DNA of 64,000 nucleotides from JANOZM01 sp031429355 (lineage in GTDB: Bacteria > Pseudomonadota > Gammaproteobacteria > Burkholderiales > Burkholderiaceae_E). This document shows positions 53,198 through 62,572 of this stretch, piece by piece (positions within the stretch are counted from its first letter, which is position 1; each line of letters opens with the position of its first letter). The stretch covers positions 1 through 64,000 of the forward strand of contig JANOZM010000021.1 of NCBI GenBank assembly GCA_031429355.1. Direction: 5' to 3'. The position numbers were made by a program, and so were the translations under genes. The notes under the pieces were generated by a model. The model was not told where the DNA came from and searched no databases. It worked only from the letters and a program-made list of their open reading frames with translations.

Positions 53198-54082
53198 ATG
53201 CATAATTTAGATCCTGCCGCTTTAGCTTGCCTAGCTGCCATCATTGACGAAGGCAGCTTTGAAGGTGCGGCGCAAGCCTTAGCAATCACCCAATCGGCCG
53301 TTTCACATCGCCTAAAAGCGCTGGAAAGTGCTGTGGGGCAGCCTATGCTGGTCCGCAGCCGGCCGTTGGTACTAACCCAAACTGGCAAATTACTGCTGCG
53401 CTACGCACGCCAAATTAATGCCATGCAAGTCGATTTAGCGCGTGATTTATCGCACAACGAACGCGTGTTAGATGAACGTATTCCAATTGCTGTTAACGCC
53501 GATAGTTTAGCCACGTGGATACCGCGCGCCTTAAACCCCGTTGTACAAAGGGGCATTCGTTTAGAAATTTTAGTTGATGACCAGGACTTTACGCATGACT
53601 GGTTAAAGCAAGGCTCGGTACTAGGTTGCGTTAGTACAGTGGCCCATGCATTGCAAGGTTGTAGCGCAACGCCGCTAGGCTCTATGCGCTACGTGGCGGC
53701 CGCATCGCCAAAAGTAGCCAAAATGATCCACGCAAAAGGCTTCTCAGCGCAAACCCTTGCAGAACATCCTTTCGTGGTGTTTAACCGCAAAGATGATATG
53801 CAGCGCCAATGGGCTGCCAAGGCGCTTGGCTTAAGGCGCGTTAGGTTACTAGAGAGCTTTGTTCCTTCGACCGAAGCCTCGGTACGAGCGATGTTGTTAG
53901 GCTGGGGAATTGGCGTAGCGCCAGAATTATTAATTGCGCCTTTAATTGCAAAAGGGCAATTAGTTGCAATCGAGCCTAGTACAGCAATCGACGTACAGCT
54001 GTACTGGCATCGTTGGTCGGTTAGTTCTGCTACATTGGATTGGATTGGGGACGCCTTAATTGCTAAGGGTCCCAACTTATAA
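53198..54082 (+). CDS. argP: LysR-family regulator, ArgP/IciA type
   Basis: A 294-residue LysR regulator. The N-terminal winged helix ALACLAAIIDEGSFEGAAQALAITQSAVSHRLKALE is characteristic, and the ArgP features follow (GQPMLVRSRPLVLTQTGKLLLRYARQ, and a central NADSLATWIPRAL). ArgP binds lysine and arginine and in E. coli controls lysE-type exporters. Here it is divergent from dadA over a 102-base gap containing two direct TTCATGT pieces (53174 and 53191 approximately), so dadA may be the target. The gene ends four bases from the convergent DUF808 gene. Confidence 0.88.
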   Translation: MHNLDPAALACLAAIIDEGSFEGAAQALAITQSAVSHRLKALESAVGQPMLVRSRPLVLTQTGKLLLRYARQINAMQVDLARDLSHNERVLDERIPIAVNADSLATWIPRALNPVVQRGIRLEILVDDQDFTHDWLKQGSVLGCVSTVAHALQGCSATPLGSMRYVAAASPKVAKMIHAKGFSAQTLAEHPFVVFNRKDDMQRQWAAKALGLRRVRLLESFVPSTEASVRAMLLGWGIGVAPELLIAPLIAKGQLVAIEPSTAIDVQLYWHRWSVSSATLDWIGDALIAKGPNL

Positions 54083-54085
54083 AAG

Positions 54086-55006
54086 TTATCGACGCAACTT
54101 ACCGACGATCGTCACCAAGCCAACAATAATTGCCCCGACAACAAGACCAATAATGCCATCGGTTAACGTTGGGATTAAAAACCCCGCGAACCCTTGCCCT
54201 AACATTGGTGTTGCCCATTTTGTTAAGGCTTCGGCTGCGTGATGCAAGACTGGAATACCGTGCGAAATAATGCTGCCACCGACCAAAAACATCGCGATAG
54301 TGCCAACGACCGAAAGCGTTTTCATCAGCCACGGTGCAAACCATAAAATTCCACGGCCGATAGCCTGGCTTGCATTGCCGGCTTTTTGCGTTAACCACAA
54401 GCCAAAATCGTCTAGCTTAACGATGCCAGCAACCAAGCCATACACGCCTACAGTCATTAAAATACTAATGCCGACCAAAACAGTTATTTTTTGAGTAACC
54501 GTTGCTGTCATTAATGTCCCTAGAGAGATCACAATGATTTCGGCAGACAAAATAAAGTCGGTGCGCACGGCGCCTTTAATTTTTTCTTTTTCCATTTGAA
54601 CAATATCAACAGTCTCGTTGGTATTGGTTTCTACAATTTCTTTGTGATGTGCTTCATCTTCCGAAGCAGAATGTAAATACTTATGAGCCACTTTTTCGAA
54701 ACCTTCAAAGCACAAAAACGCGCCACCAATCATTAACAACCCAATGGTTACCCAAGGTGGCAAAAAGATATTGATGGCTAAAGCAGCTGGTACCAAAATC
54801 GCTTTGTTCCACATCGATCCTTTTGCTACGGCCCAAACCACTGGTAATTCGCGGTCGGCCCTGACGCCCGAAACTTGTTGAGCATTTAAGGCCAAATCAT
54901 CGCCAAGAACGCCGGCGGTTTTTTTGGCTGCAACTTTGGTCATTACCGACACATCGTCGAGAATGGTTGCAATATCATCAAGCAAAGCTAATAAACTACT
55001 GGCCAT
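54086..55006 (-). CDS. DUF808 family membrane protein (YedI-like)
   Basis: A 306-residue inner-membrane protein. The N-terminus SLLALLDDIATILDDVSVM and the AAKKTAGVLGDDLALNAQQV region are the family signature, then several membrane helices, for example AILVPAALAINIFLPPW, TIGLLMIGGAFLCFEG, TDFILSAEIIVISLGTLM, ILMTVGVYGLVAGIVKL and LTDGIIGLVVGAIIVGLV. No function is established. It stands alone, 70 bases after the cluster ending in the aspartate dehydrogenase gene. Confidence 0.9.
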   Translation of the reverse strand: MASSLLALLDDIATILDDVSVMTKVAAKKTAGVLGDDLALNAQQVSGVRADRELPVVWAVAKGSMWNKAILVPAALAINIFLPPWVTIGLLMIGGAFLCFEGFEKVAHKYLHSASEDEAHHKEIVETNTNETVDIVQMEKEKIKGAVRTDFILSAEIIVISLGTLMTATVTQKITVLVGISILMTVGVYGLVAGIVKLDDFGLWLTQKAGNASQAIGRGILWFAPWLMKTLSVVGTIAMFLVGGSIISHGIPVLHHAAEALTKWATPMLGQGFAGFLIPTLTDGIIGLVVGAIIVGLVTIVGKLRR

Positions 55007-55076
55007 AAACGCTAAAACCTTTTTGCAAATTGGGCAACTCGTTTGCTGCCATTAGTGTTGTTACTGTTCTGTTTAA

Positions 55077-55862
55077 TTATAAAACGCGAAAAGTAGCATG
55101 ACGATTCATTAAAGCATCGACCAAACTCATCGGCGCTAACATGGATGTTTTAGGATTGCTGGATAAAACCCTCCCCTCGATCACCACATTTATATTTCCA
55201 AACGGCCCTTCAGCAAAAACGCGATGTCGATTAAACGCGGCATCGGGATCTGCACACAGTTGCACTTGCGTTTGATCAAACCCAATCCCCGCTAAAGCAA
55301 CGGCAGCAGCAACATTGGCATTTTGTGGAAATTGTAAAGCCGCTTGGCGTGCTGTGCCAGTAAAAAACACTTGTTTGGTGGTAACTGCAGCCAGATCAAG
55401 CATCGACTCGGCGGCCGTTCCGCGCCACGCTTTTGGCGATTTTTCTGAGGTATAAGACACCGTATCAATACCGGCCCAGCGCGCTGAACGTAGCGCATCG
55501 AGCCCCCCCAAAGCACCAGCAGGAATTAACACAGCCGCCCCTGAAACTTCCGCTTTTTGCTTTAAAGCAAGTTCGAGAGGTTCGTTGGCTAACGCACCCA
55601 CTGAAGCCAACAACAAATCGATACCGGCCTCTAAAATTTGTGGCCCATAAATTGTCAACGCTTGATGTCCAGCGGCTTCAACGATTAGATCGGGTCGTTG
55701 GTTAATAATATTGGCTAGGCTATCAGCAGTACGATTAACAAAACCGATGCATACGGGTTTATTTTGGTTTGGCATGCTGACACGATCAATTTGCTCAAGC
55801 AAAGTTAAGGCAATCGCGCCTTGGCCAATAATTGCAAAGTTGAGTGTTTTTTTATTGAGCAC
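55077..55862 (-). CDS. nadX: Aspartate dehydrogenase (NadX-like)
   Basis: A 261-residue NAD(P)-dependent dehydrogenase that interconverts aspartate and iminoaspartate/oxaloacetate plus ammonia. The Rossmann motif is IIGQGAIALTLLEQ, and later conserved text is LIVEAAGHQALTIYGPQILEAGIDLLLASVGAL, AVLIPAGALGGLDALRSA and NANVAAAVALAGIGFD (the last with the catalytic His region HRVFAEGPFGNINVVIEGR). In some bacteria the enzyme feeds NAD synthesis; in others it belongs to a catabolic cluster. Here it follows the molybdenum hydroxylase and DHDPS-fold genes in the same direction, which favours a catabolic role. Confidence 0.88.
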   Translation of the reverse strand: MLNKKTLNFAIIGQGAIALTLLEQIDRVSMPNQNKPVCIGFVNRTADSLANIINQRPDLIVEAAGHQALTIYGPQILEAGIDLLLASVGALANEPLELALKQKAEVSGAAVLIPAGALGGLDALRSARWAGIDTVSYTSEKSPKAWRGTAAESMLDLAAVTTKQVFFTGTARQAALQFPQNANVAAAVALAGIGFDQTQVQLCADPDAAFNRHRVFAEGPFGNINVVIEGRVLSSNPKTSMLAPMSLVDALMNRHATFRVL

Positions 55863-55884
55863 TGGTATTTTATTCTTTGCTTTT

Positions 55885-56391
55885 TTAGGCGATTGCCGCG
55901 TGCCGCGCTTGCTCAGCAGCTAACGTCGCTTTGCGCGTTCGCAGTTGCCCAACGCCATCTATTACAGCCGCAATGATGCTGGTGTAGCCCGTACACCGGC
56001 ACATATTGCCTTCAAGCGCGTCGGCGACAGCTTTTGCTGTTAAAGCAACCGGCTCATCGACCAAAGCCAACGCTCGCATGATCATGCCAGGTGTGCAATA
56101 CCCACATTGCAGTGCATGGTGTCGGCTAAAACTTTCTTGCAATACCAATGGATCAGTCTCGATAGTAACCACACTGCGTTGCGCCTGTTGTAAAGCAAGC
56201 GTGTTGCAGCTTTTAATGGCTAATCCATCAACCAAAACCGTGCAGGCTCCACACTGCGAAGTATCGCAACCCACATGAGTACCCGTTAAACCGCAACGAT
56301 TGCGCAAGACCTCGACTAACAACTCGGTACTGTCGATTTCAAGTTGTCGAATACGGCCATTAACACTGAGCTGGATTAAATGCGTACTCAT
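55885..56391 (-). CDS. Molybdenum hydroxylase, [2Fe-2S] subunit
   Basis: A 168-residue subunit with two [2Fe-2S] clusters. The plant-type ferredoxin cluster uses C42, C47, C50 and C62 (GCDTSQCGACTVLVDG, and the Cys after IKS). The second, helical cluster uses C96, C99, C131 and C133 (CGYCTPGMIM, MCRCTGY). This is the small subunit of enzymes such as isoquinoline 1-oxidoreductase (IorA) or nicotinate dehydrogenase (NicA). It transfers electrons from the molybdenum centre. Its partner is probably the subunit at 57366-59558, with one gene between them. Confidence 0.93.
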   Translation of the reverse strand: MSTHLIQLSVNGRIRQLEIDSTELLVEVLRNRCGLTGTHVGCDTSQCGACTVLVDGLAIKSCNTLALQQAQRSVVTIETDPLVLQESFSRHHALQCGYCTPGMIMRALALVDEPVALTAKAVADALEGNMCRCTGYTSIIAAVIDGVGQLRTRKATLAAEQARHAAIA

Positions 56392-56396
56392 AATGA

Positions 56397-57356
56397 TTAT
56401 TTGTTGCCAATGCCACTTAATTTAAATTGCTGACGAATAAAAGCGTTTTGTTCTTGGGTTAAATTAAGTAAAGGACGACGTACTAGCCCACCGACTTGTC
56501 CTAAACACTCTTGCCACAACTTACTCATCGGGGTTGGGCCTGACCCAACCTTAGCCGCCGCAAACGCGGTGCGCGCTGGCTTTAAGCTTTCATGTATTTT
56601 ACGGGCTGCTTTAAAATCCCCGGCAAACGCGAGCTGCGTGTAGTCATGCAGGCGCGTATCGCCCTTGGTTTGCAACAATAGCGGCGGCGTTGAACATAAA
56701 TATAACTGCCAGTTTAATTCTTCGATGTTTTGCAGCCACTCTTCTTCCGACGGATTGCTAACAATAATTTGATCACCTGCGAGCCGGGTAAGCTCGACAT
56801 AATCATTGCGCGGCGCACTGTATTTAATTGCCACAATATTGGGTAGCTGGGCAATACGTGCGCACAATTGTGGGCTCATGGTGTAGCCACAAATCGGGTG
56901 ATTCCACATTGCTATGCCAATCGTTAAATGCTCGCACAAATAACGATAATACTCATACAACGTGTCATCAGTATGGGCACCAAAATGCATGGTGGGGCTA
57001 TGCACAATAACGTAATCGGCCCCAACGGCTTGCGCATGTAAGGCCAGTTCCATTACGACTTCGAGGTGGGTGTCCGAACAAGACATCACTACCGCTTGTT
57101 TGCCGCGCGCTTCTTGCACCGTAATTTCCATACAGCGTTTGCGCTCGGCTAAAGACAATGCAAAGTACTCGCCTTGTTTGCCACAAGTAAAAAGGCCAGC
57201 CACTTTTAAGTCGTCAAACCAGTGGCGCAAATTTTTTATGTAACCCGCTTCGTCAAAAGTTAAATCGTCTTTAAACGGCGTAATACTCGCCGCGTAAACC
57301 CCGCGCATGTGTTCACGGGCGTAGGCTTTGGCATCGGTTTTTTTATATTTTTGCAT
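56397..57356 (-). CDS. Dihydrodipicolinate synthase-fold enzyme with altered active site
   Basis: A 319-residue (beta/alpha)8 barrel of the DHDPS / N-acetylneuraminate lyase superfamily. The Schiff-base Lys is K178 in IVAIKYSAPRND. The family GTTGE motif reads CGKQGE (residues 58-63), and the catalytic Tyr of the YNVP motif is Trp (W151 in GIAMWNHPICGY). It is therefore not DHDPS. Aldolases, hydratase-aldolases and deaminases of this family act in aromatic and amino-acid catabolism. The gene lies between the two molybdenum hydroxylase genes, with 5-base and 9-base spacers, so it shares their operon and probably their pathway. Confidence 0.85.
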   Translation of the reverse strand: MQKYKKTDAKAYAREHMRGVYAASITPFKDDLTFDEAGYIKNLRHWFDDLKVAGLFTCGKQGEYFALSLAERKRCMEITVQEARGKQAVVMSCSDTHLEVVMELALHAQAVGADYVIVHSPTMHFGAHTDDTLYEYYRYLCEHLTIGIAMWNHPICGYTMSPQLCARIAQLPNIVAIKYSAPRNDYVELTRLAGDQIIVSNPSEEEWLQNIEELNWQLYLCSTPPLLLQTKGDTRLHDYTQLAFAGDFKAARKIHESLKPARTAFAAAKVGSGPTPMSKLWQECLGQVGGLVRRPLLNLTQEQNAFIRQQFKLSGIGNK

Positions 57357-57365
57357 TTTTCTAAG

Positions 57366-59558
57366 TTAAGATTTGTTTGTTTCCGGCTCGTGAATCGCCG
57401 ACCAAATACGCGCCGAGCTTAATGGAAAATCCATAGTCTCGATGCCTAAGGGAGCCAAGGCATCAAGTACTGCATTTAGCAAGGCCGCTGGCACACCAAT
57501 ACAGCCAGCTTCACCCACGCCCTTTGCACCTAACTTATTCATTGGGCTTGGTGTACAAATTGATTCAAGCAACACCTCAGGAATATCGCTGGCACGAGGC
57601 ATCGCATAATCCATAAACGAACCCGTTACCAATTGCCCCCAACTGTCGTAGCTTAGTCGTTCCATCAATGCCTGTCCTAAGCCTTGCGCAAGGCCTCCCA
57701 TCATTTGGCCCTTAACTAGCGTGGGATTAATAACCTGACCGGCATCATCGACCCAAACTAATTTATCAATACTTAACTCGCCGGTTTGCACATTAATGCG
57801 TACTTGGCTAATGACGCAACCGCTCGCCCAAGCTTCACCGTCTGCGTGATACTTAACTTCTACCGTAATTGCTTGCCTTACACTGCCCCCACCTTCTAAA
57901 GGGGCATTAGCTTTAATTTGCAATTGCATTTGGCTATGCAATTGTTCGCAAGCAGCAACAACTGCACTACCTCCAATGGCCGTGCCTCTGCTGGCCAAAG
58001 CCCCAATACCTTCTGGACAAATAGCGGTATCACTATGCAGTACCGTCACCATTTCGGGGACAACTTCAATACCAAAACTACGCATCGAATTAACGACAAT
58101 TTGGGTAAAAGCTGTTTCACGCCCCTGCCCTTGCGCACTAGAGCCCGAGTGCAAAATATAGCGACCCTGCTCGTCTAAAGTTAATCTTGCACTTTCCCAA
58201 CCTTCGCCGCACGGTTCGATATATAGCGCAGCACCGATACCAATCAGTTCCTCTATTGCTTTGTTACCGCCGGTGGCTAATTTATTGCTAGCTATTTGTT
58301 GGGCTTGCAATGCTCTTGCCGATTGATATCCAAACAGCGATTCCGCTCTTTCTAAGCACAGCAATAAATCGGCAGAATCCGGTTTTGCACCGCTGGGCAA
58401 AGTAATAGGAAAATCTTGCCGCGCAACAATATTTTGGCGACGTAATTGCATTGGATCAATTTTTAATTGACGGGCCGCAGCCTCAATAGCGCGCTCCATT
58501 AACAATGCGGCTTCGGGTCGTCCTGCACCACGATAAATATTCATCGGAGCGGTATGGCTCATAAAACCCTTAGCACTAACGCTAACCTTTGCAACCCGAT
58601 AAGGACCAGGCAAAATCCGTGCCGCATTGCGACCCGTTGCAAACGCGCTAAACGGGCACCAAGCGCCTAAATCAAACTTTAAGTGCGCACTAATTTGAAG
58701 GATTTGCCCAACAGAATCGGTCTGCATAGCCAACTTTAAATCCCCTCCTCGGCCTTGCATTGCCGAGACAAACTCTTCGCTACGCGTGCCAATCCACTTT
58801 ACCGCTGTTTTTAAATGCCGCGCCGTAGCGGCCACTAAAATATCTTCAATATAAATTGAAGCACGCGCGCCAAATGCGCCACCAACATCTGGTGCCACCA
58901 CGCGAATGTCTTCAAGCGGCAGGGCAAGAATTTTTGCTAGATCAATTCTTGCGCGCGATGTGGTTTGCGTTGGGATCCACAATTGCAGTTTATTATCTTG
59001 CCAAGCAGCTACAGCTGCACGCGGCTCGAGCGGCGCTGCACTGACTCGACATTGCTGATGGTGGATACTAATCGAATGGCTAGAAGGCGAATGATTTAAA
59101 AAGCCTTGTGCTTTGTTTTCATCGGACGACTCGAACTGCCAATCGTAAACCGCTTGTTGAAATGATGAATCAATCGCCTCAATCGGTTGCCAACTAATCT
59201 CAACTAAATCGGCAGCGTGACGTGCTTGCGCATCTGTGGCTGCCACGACTAGCGCGACTGGCTCGCCAACAAAACGAGCAACGCCGTCTAACAGTCTGTG
59301 CGATGGCAATCGCGCGTTCGCAATTAAAGGGTTTACGCTTGGGTAAGCTAACGAACCGATTTCTTCAGCAGTAACTACTGCAACAACGCCAGGGCATTGC
59401 ATTGCTGCAGCTTTAAAGCCCGCATCAAAACTATAGTTAGCGTGCGGATAGGCACTACGCACAAATGCACAATGCATCTGCCCGGATAAAACTATATCGC
59501 CGACAAAGTAGCCGCGCCCCGCAACAAGGCGCGCATCTTCTTTACGCAACCAAGCCAA
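57366..59558 (-). CDS. Molybdenum hydroxylase, large molybdopterin-binding subunit
   Basis: A 730-residue catalytic subunit of the xanthine dehydrogenase superfamily. Motifs for the molybdopterin-cytosine cofactor are GGAFGAR, YRGAGRPEAALLMERA and ASRGTAIGGSAV. The catalytic Glu is E683 in KGVGEAGCIG. Together with the [2Fe-2S] subunit it forms a two-subunit enzyme lacking the FAD subunit, like isoquinoline or nicotinate dehydrogenases, which then pass electrons to cytochromes or other acceptors. It probably hydroxylates an N-heterocycle or aldehyde; the substrate is not readable. The start is the ATG at 59558, immediately after the M16 protease gene ends. Confidence 0.92.
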   Translation of the reverse strand: MAWLRKEDARLVAGRGYFVGDIVLSGQMHCAFVRSAYPHANYSFDAGFKAAAMQCPGVVAVVTAEEIGSLAYPSVNPLIANARLPSHRLLDGVARFVGEPVALVVAATDAQARHAADLVEISWQPIEAIDSSFQQAVYDWQFESSDENKAQGFLNHSPSSHSISIHHQQCRVSAAPLEPRAAVAAWQDNKLQLWIPTQTTSRARIDLAKILALPLEDIRVVAPDVGGAFGARASIYIEDILVAATARHLKTAVKWIGTRSEEFVSAMQGRGGDLKLAMQTDSVGQILQISAHLKFDLGAWCPFSAFATGRNAARILPGPYRVAKVSVSAKGFMSHTAPMNIYRGAGRPEAALLMERAIEAAARQLKIDPMQLRRQNIVARQDFPITLPSGAKPDSADLLLCLERAESLFGYQSARALQAQQIASNKLATGGNKAIEELIGIGAALYIEPCGEGWESARLTLDEQGRYILHSGSSAQGQGRETAFTQIVVNSMRSFGIEVVPEMVTVLHSDTAICPEGIGALASRGTAIGGSAVVAACEQLHSQMQLQIKANAPLEGGGSVRQAITVEVKYHADGEAWASGCVISQVRINVQTGELSIDKLVWVDDAGQVINPTLVKGQMMGGLAQGLGQALMERLSYDSWGQLVTGSFMDYAMPRASDIPEVLLESICTPSPMNKLGAKGVGEAGCIGVPAALLNAVLDALAPLGIETMDFPLSSARIWSAIHEPETNKS

Positions 59559-59560
59559 AC

Positions 59561-62416
59561 TTATTGCCCAGCCTTAGCAAAGTCGCCCGCAAACGCGTAA
59601 ACCATATTGTCCGGCTTAATATGTTTACGAAACGCAGCGTTAACTGTGTCAACACTAACCGCTTTAATTAAGGCCTCATATTGGGCTGAATCTGCAAATG
59701 TTTTATTACGACGCAGACGCGTCTGCCAAGAAGCGGCAACGGAACCATCTTGCGCACGGTTTAATTCACGATCGCGAACGATTGCAGCGATTGCATCTTT
59801 TACTTCTGCTGCTGTAAATCCGTCTTTTAAAGCACGAACCATTTCTTCACTTATTGCAGCGCGAATTTTGCCAAGGTTTTGCGGCGCATAAATAGCACCA
59901 ACTGACCATAGGCCCGACAATTCCCAAGGGCTAACATTAAGCGTTGAACCAACGCCGTAGCTAATGCCATCCTTTTCGCGCACTCGCGTCCATAACCGTG
60001 AATTTTGGCTCGCACTAAAAATTTGATCGGCCACGACTAATGCGGCATGTTCTGCACTGCTTTCTTCGACAACAATTGGGCTGCGCATCCCAAAATAGGC
60101 ATTTTGCTTATCCGGCGTTTGAAACTTTAGCTCGCCCGCTTTGGGTGCCACCGCTGGGTATGGAACCCTCGTAACTTTGTCATCAGATTGCCAGTTTGCA
60201 AATACTGGGGCCAACTGCGTTTTGAGTGCCGCTGCATCAAAATCACCGACTACAGAAACAGTGACATCCGCCGCTCCTAAAAAGCGTTTATGAAACGCCC
60301 GTAGCTCTGTTGCGCTTAGAGCTTCTATCGCCGCCATTTGTTCAGCAAAAGTGCCCGAGTAACGAACATCGTCTTTTGCGTAAGGACTTAAATGTCGGGC
60401 TAGCGCATTGCGTGCAATGCTATTGGGTTCTTTTTCGGCTTCTTTTAACCCTGTAATCGCTTGTGTTTTGTATTCTTGAACTTGATCATCAGGAAAGCTC
60501 GCGTTACGAATAACGTCCATTGCAAGGGCCAGCGCTTTGGGCAAGCTTTCCCGTGTTGTCGTGATACTAAGTCCCAACGAATCGGCCGAACCTCCAATAC
60601 TAACTTCGGCTTTTAACTTGTTAAACTCATCTGAAATCTGCGCGCGCTTTAAAGTAGCAGTGCCTCGGTCTAACAAGTTCATAGCGGCAGAACCAATAAC
60701 GGCTTGTCCTTTTAAACTTTCAAGACTACCTAAACCCATCCGCAACTGAGCGGTTACTACTGCACCTCGCGTTTTTTTCGGAAGCAAAGCCAGTTTAACG
60801 CCGGGTGCTAATTGCACACGCTCGGTACGGGCATCGATATTTGCTGGTGTAGTTACAAAGGCTTCTCCAGCAGCAACGGCAACGCCGCCCTTGTAATCTT
60901 TAACAGAGGCTGTAATGTCATGCAACGCAGGTTTTGGAGCACGAACCGGTTTTTCGGTTGGAATAAACAAACCGATAGTGCGGTTATCTGTTAGCAAACG
61001 CTCGTTAGCAACCCTTTGAACATCCTCTAACTTAACCGCTTTAATTTGATCACGGCGTAAAAAGAACAACCGCCAATCGCCTGAAGCAATCGCCTCGGAT
61101 AACTCGACACCTACTTGTTCAGGGTCGGTAAAAGCAAGCTCCCAATTTTTTAGTTTTTTAGTCCGCGCACGGTCCAATTCATCGGCCGTAATCGGATTAG
61201 TTTTAACGCCATCGAGCGCCGCCACCAATGCCGTTCTAACCGCAGTAATATCTGCCGTGGGTGGCAACTGAGCGCCAAAAAAACTAAAACCTGGCTCACG
61301 AAATTTAAAACCAAAACCAAATGCCGACGCGGCCAATTTGCTATCGACCAAGGCTTTGTGGAGACGGCCCGAAGGTGCATCGCCCAATATTTCTTCTAAC
61401 ACATCAACTGCTGCCATATCGGGGTGCGAGTTGGCTGGCATATGAAATCCAGCCAACACCAATGGCGCACCTGCTGGGCGGCGTACCGTTACAGAGCGTT
61501 CACCGTCTTGTACCGGGTCTATCGTTGGCAACTTTGGCAGCAAACGATTGGGTTTGGCAATTGTTGCAAAATAATTGGCCACTAACTTTGTTACTTGGGC
61601 GTTATCGAATTTACCGGACACAATTAACACTGCATTGTCTGGTTGGTAGTAAGTTTTATAAAACGCTTTTAAGCGACCAAGGTCGACATTTTCAACGTCA
61701 GCGCGCGCGCCAATCGTACTTTTTCCGTAGTTATGCCATTGATAGGCCGATCCCATCATCGCTTCTATAACTACCCGAAAACTATTGTTTTCACCCGATT
61801 CCATTTCATTACGAACAACGGTCATTTCGCTATCTAAATCAGACTTTGCAATATTGCTGTTGGTCATCGAGTCTGCCAACCAGCGCATATACCAATCGAT
61901 ACTTTCAGGGCTAGAAGCAAAACTCGCAAAATAATTGGTGCGATCAGTCCAAGTGGTACCGTTGGCGCGCATCCCACGCTTACTAAATTCGGCCCAAACC
62001 ATTGGAAATTTGGGCGTACCTTTAAACAGCATGTGCTCTAATAAATGAGCCATACCGGTTTCGCCATAGTTCTCGTGTCGTGAACCTACCAGATAGGTTA
62101 AGTTAACTGTAACGGACGGCTTCGAGTCGTCAGGCACTAACAGCACTTGCAGACCATTGGCTAATTTGAACTCACTGACACCTTCAACAACAGGGCCTGG
62201 CTTCATTGACTTTGCGTTGCTTGCAATTGCAGCTGGCGCCTTAACTGCAGTGGGCTTAGCTTTTGCTTGCGCGTGTACTAATTGCGTACCAAACAAACCA
62301 GCCACAGCTACAGCGACCAGACTGAGGCCCAATAAGCTGGCCTTTGGCCGTTTAAAACCTAAGTTTGAAACAGTTCGAAAAACAATATTAGGGGCAATGT
62401 GCGAGGCAGATTTCAT
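59561..62416 (-). CDS. M16-family zinc peptidase, two-domain, secreted
   Basis: A 951-residue insulinase-type protease with two M16 halves. A signal peptide is likely at the N-terminus (KASLLGLSLVAVAVAGLFG). The first half has the zinc site HLLEH (H124, E127, H128) and the downstream Glu in SEMTVVRNEME. The second half lacks HxxEH, so it is the non-catalytic partner half. The C-terminal part contains NSRLWTRVREKDGISYGVGS, a family hallmark. Such proteins act in the periplasm on peptides or outer-membrane substrates. It is two bases from the molybdenum hydroxylase gene in the same direction, but the functions look unrelated. Confidence 0.92.
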   Translation of the reverse strand: MKSASHIAPNIVFRTVSNLGFKRPKASLLGLSLVAVAVAGLFGTQLVHAQAKAKPTAVKAPAAIASNAKSMKPGPVVEGVSEFKLANGLQVLLVPDDSKPSVTVNLTYLVGSRHENYGETGMAHLLEHMLFKGTPKFPMVWAEFSKRGMRANGTTWTDRTNYFASFASSPESIDWYMRWLADSMTNSNIAKSDLDSEMTVVRNEMESGENNSFRVVIEAMMGSAYQWHNYGKSTIGARADVENVDLGRLKAFYKTYYQPDNAVLIVSGKFDNAQVTKLVANYFATIAKPNRLLPKLPTIDPVQDGERSVTVRRPAGAPLVLAGFHMPANSHPDMAAVDVLEEILGDAPSGRLHKALVDSKLAASAFGFGFKFREPGFSFFGAQLPPTADITAVRTALVAALDGVKTNPITADELDRARTKKLKNWELAFTDPEQVGVELSEAIASGDWRLFFLRRDQIKAVKLEDVQRVANERLLTDNRTIGLFIPTEKPVRAPKPALHDITASVKDYKGGVAVAAGEAFVTTPANIDARTERVQLAPGVKLALLPKKTRGAVVTAQLRMGLGSLESLKGQAVIGSAAMNLLDRGTATLKRAQISDEFNKLKAEVSIGGSADSLGLSITTTRESLPKALALAMDVIRNASFPDDQVQEYKTQAITGLKEAEKEPNSIARNALARHLSPYAKDDVRYSGTFAEQMAAIEALSATELRAFHKRFLGAADVTVSVVGDFDAAALKTQLAPVFANWQSDDKVTRVPYPAVAPKAGELKFQTPDKQNAYFGMRSPIVVEESSAEHAALVVADQIFSASQNSRLWTRVREKDGISYGVGSTLNVSPWELSGLWSVGAIYAPQNLGKIRAAISEEMVRALKDGFTAAEVKDAIAAIVRDRELNRAQDGSVAASWQTRLRRNKTFADSAQYEALIKAVSVDTVNAAFRKHIKPDNMVYAFAGDFAKAGQ

Positions 62417-62572
62417 TATTGGAAACAGTGCAAAAATTGGAGTAATGTCATTGTAACGGGATCACCTAAAGCGCGGTCAACCTGATTGCGGGGTTTTCGT
62501 TAAACAAGAGCCTCGGCAGCTTGTACGCTGACTGGTTTCACTTTACTTGAAACCCATAGAAAGAAATACAGC

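Noticed and set aside
56397..57356. dapA (dihydrodipicolinate synthase)
   Set aside because: The key Tyr and Thr residues are replaced and the gene is embedded in a catabolic cluster.
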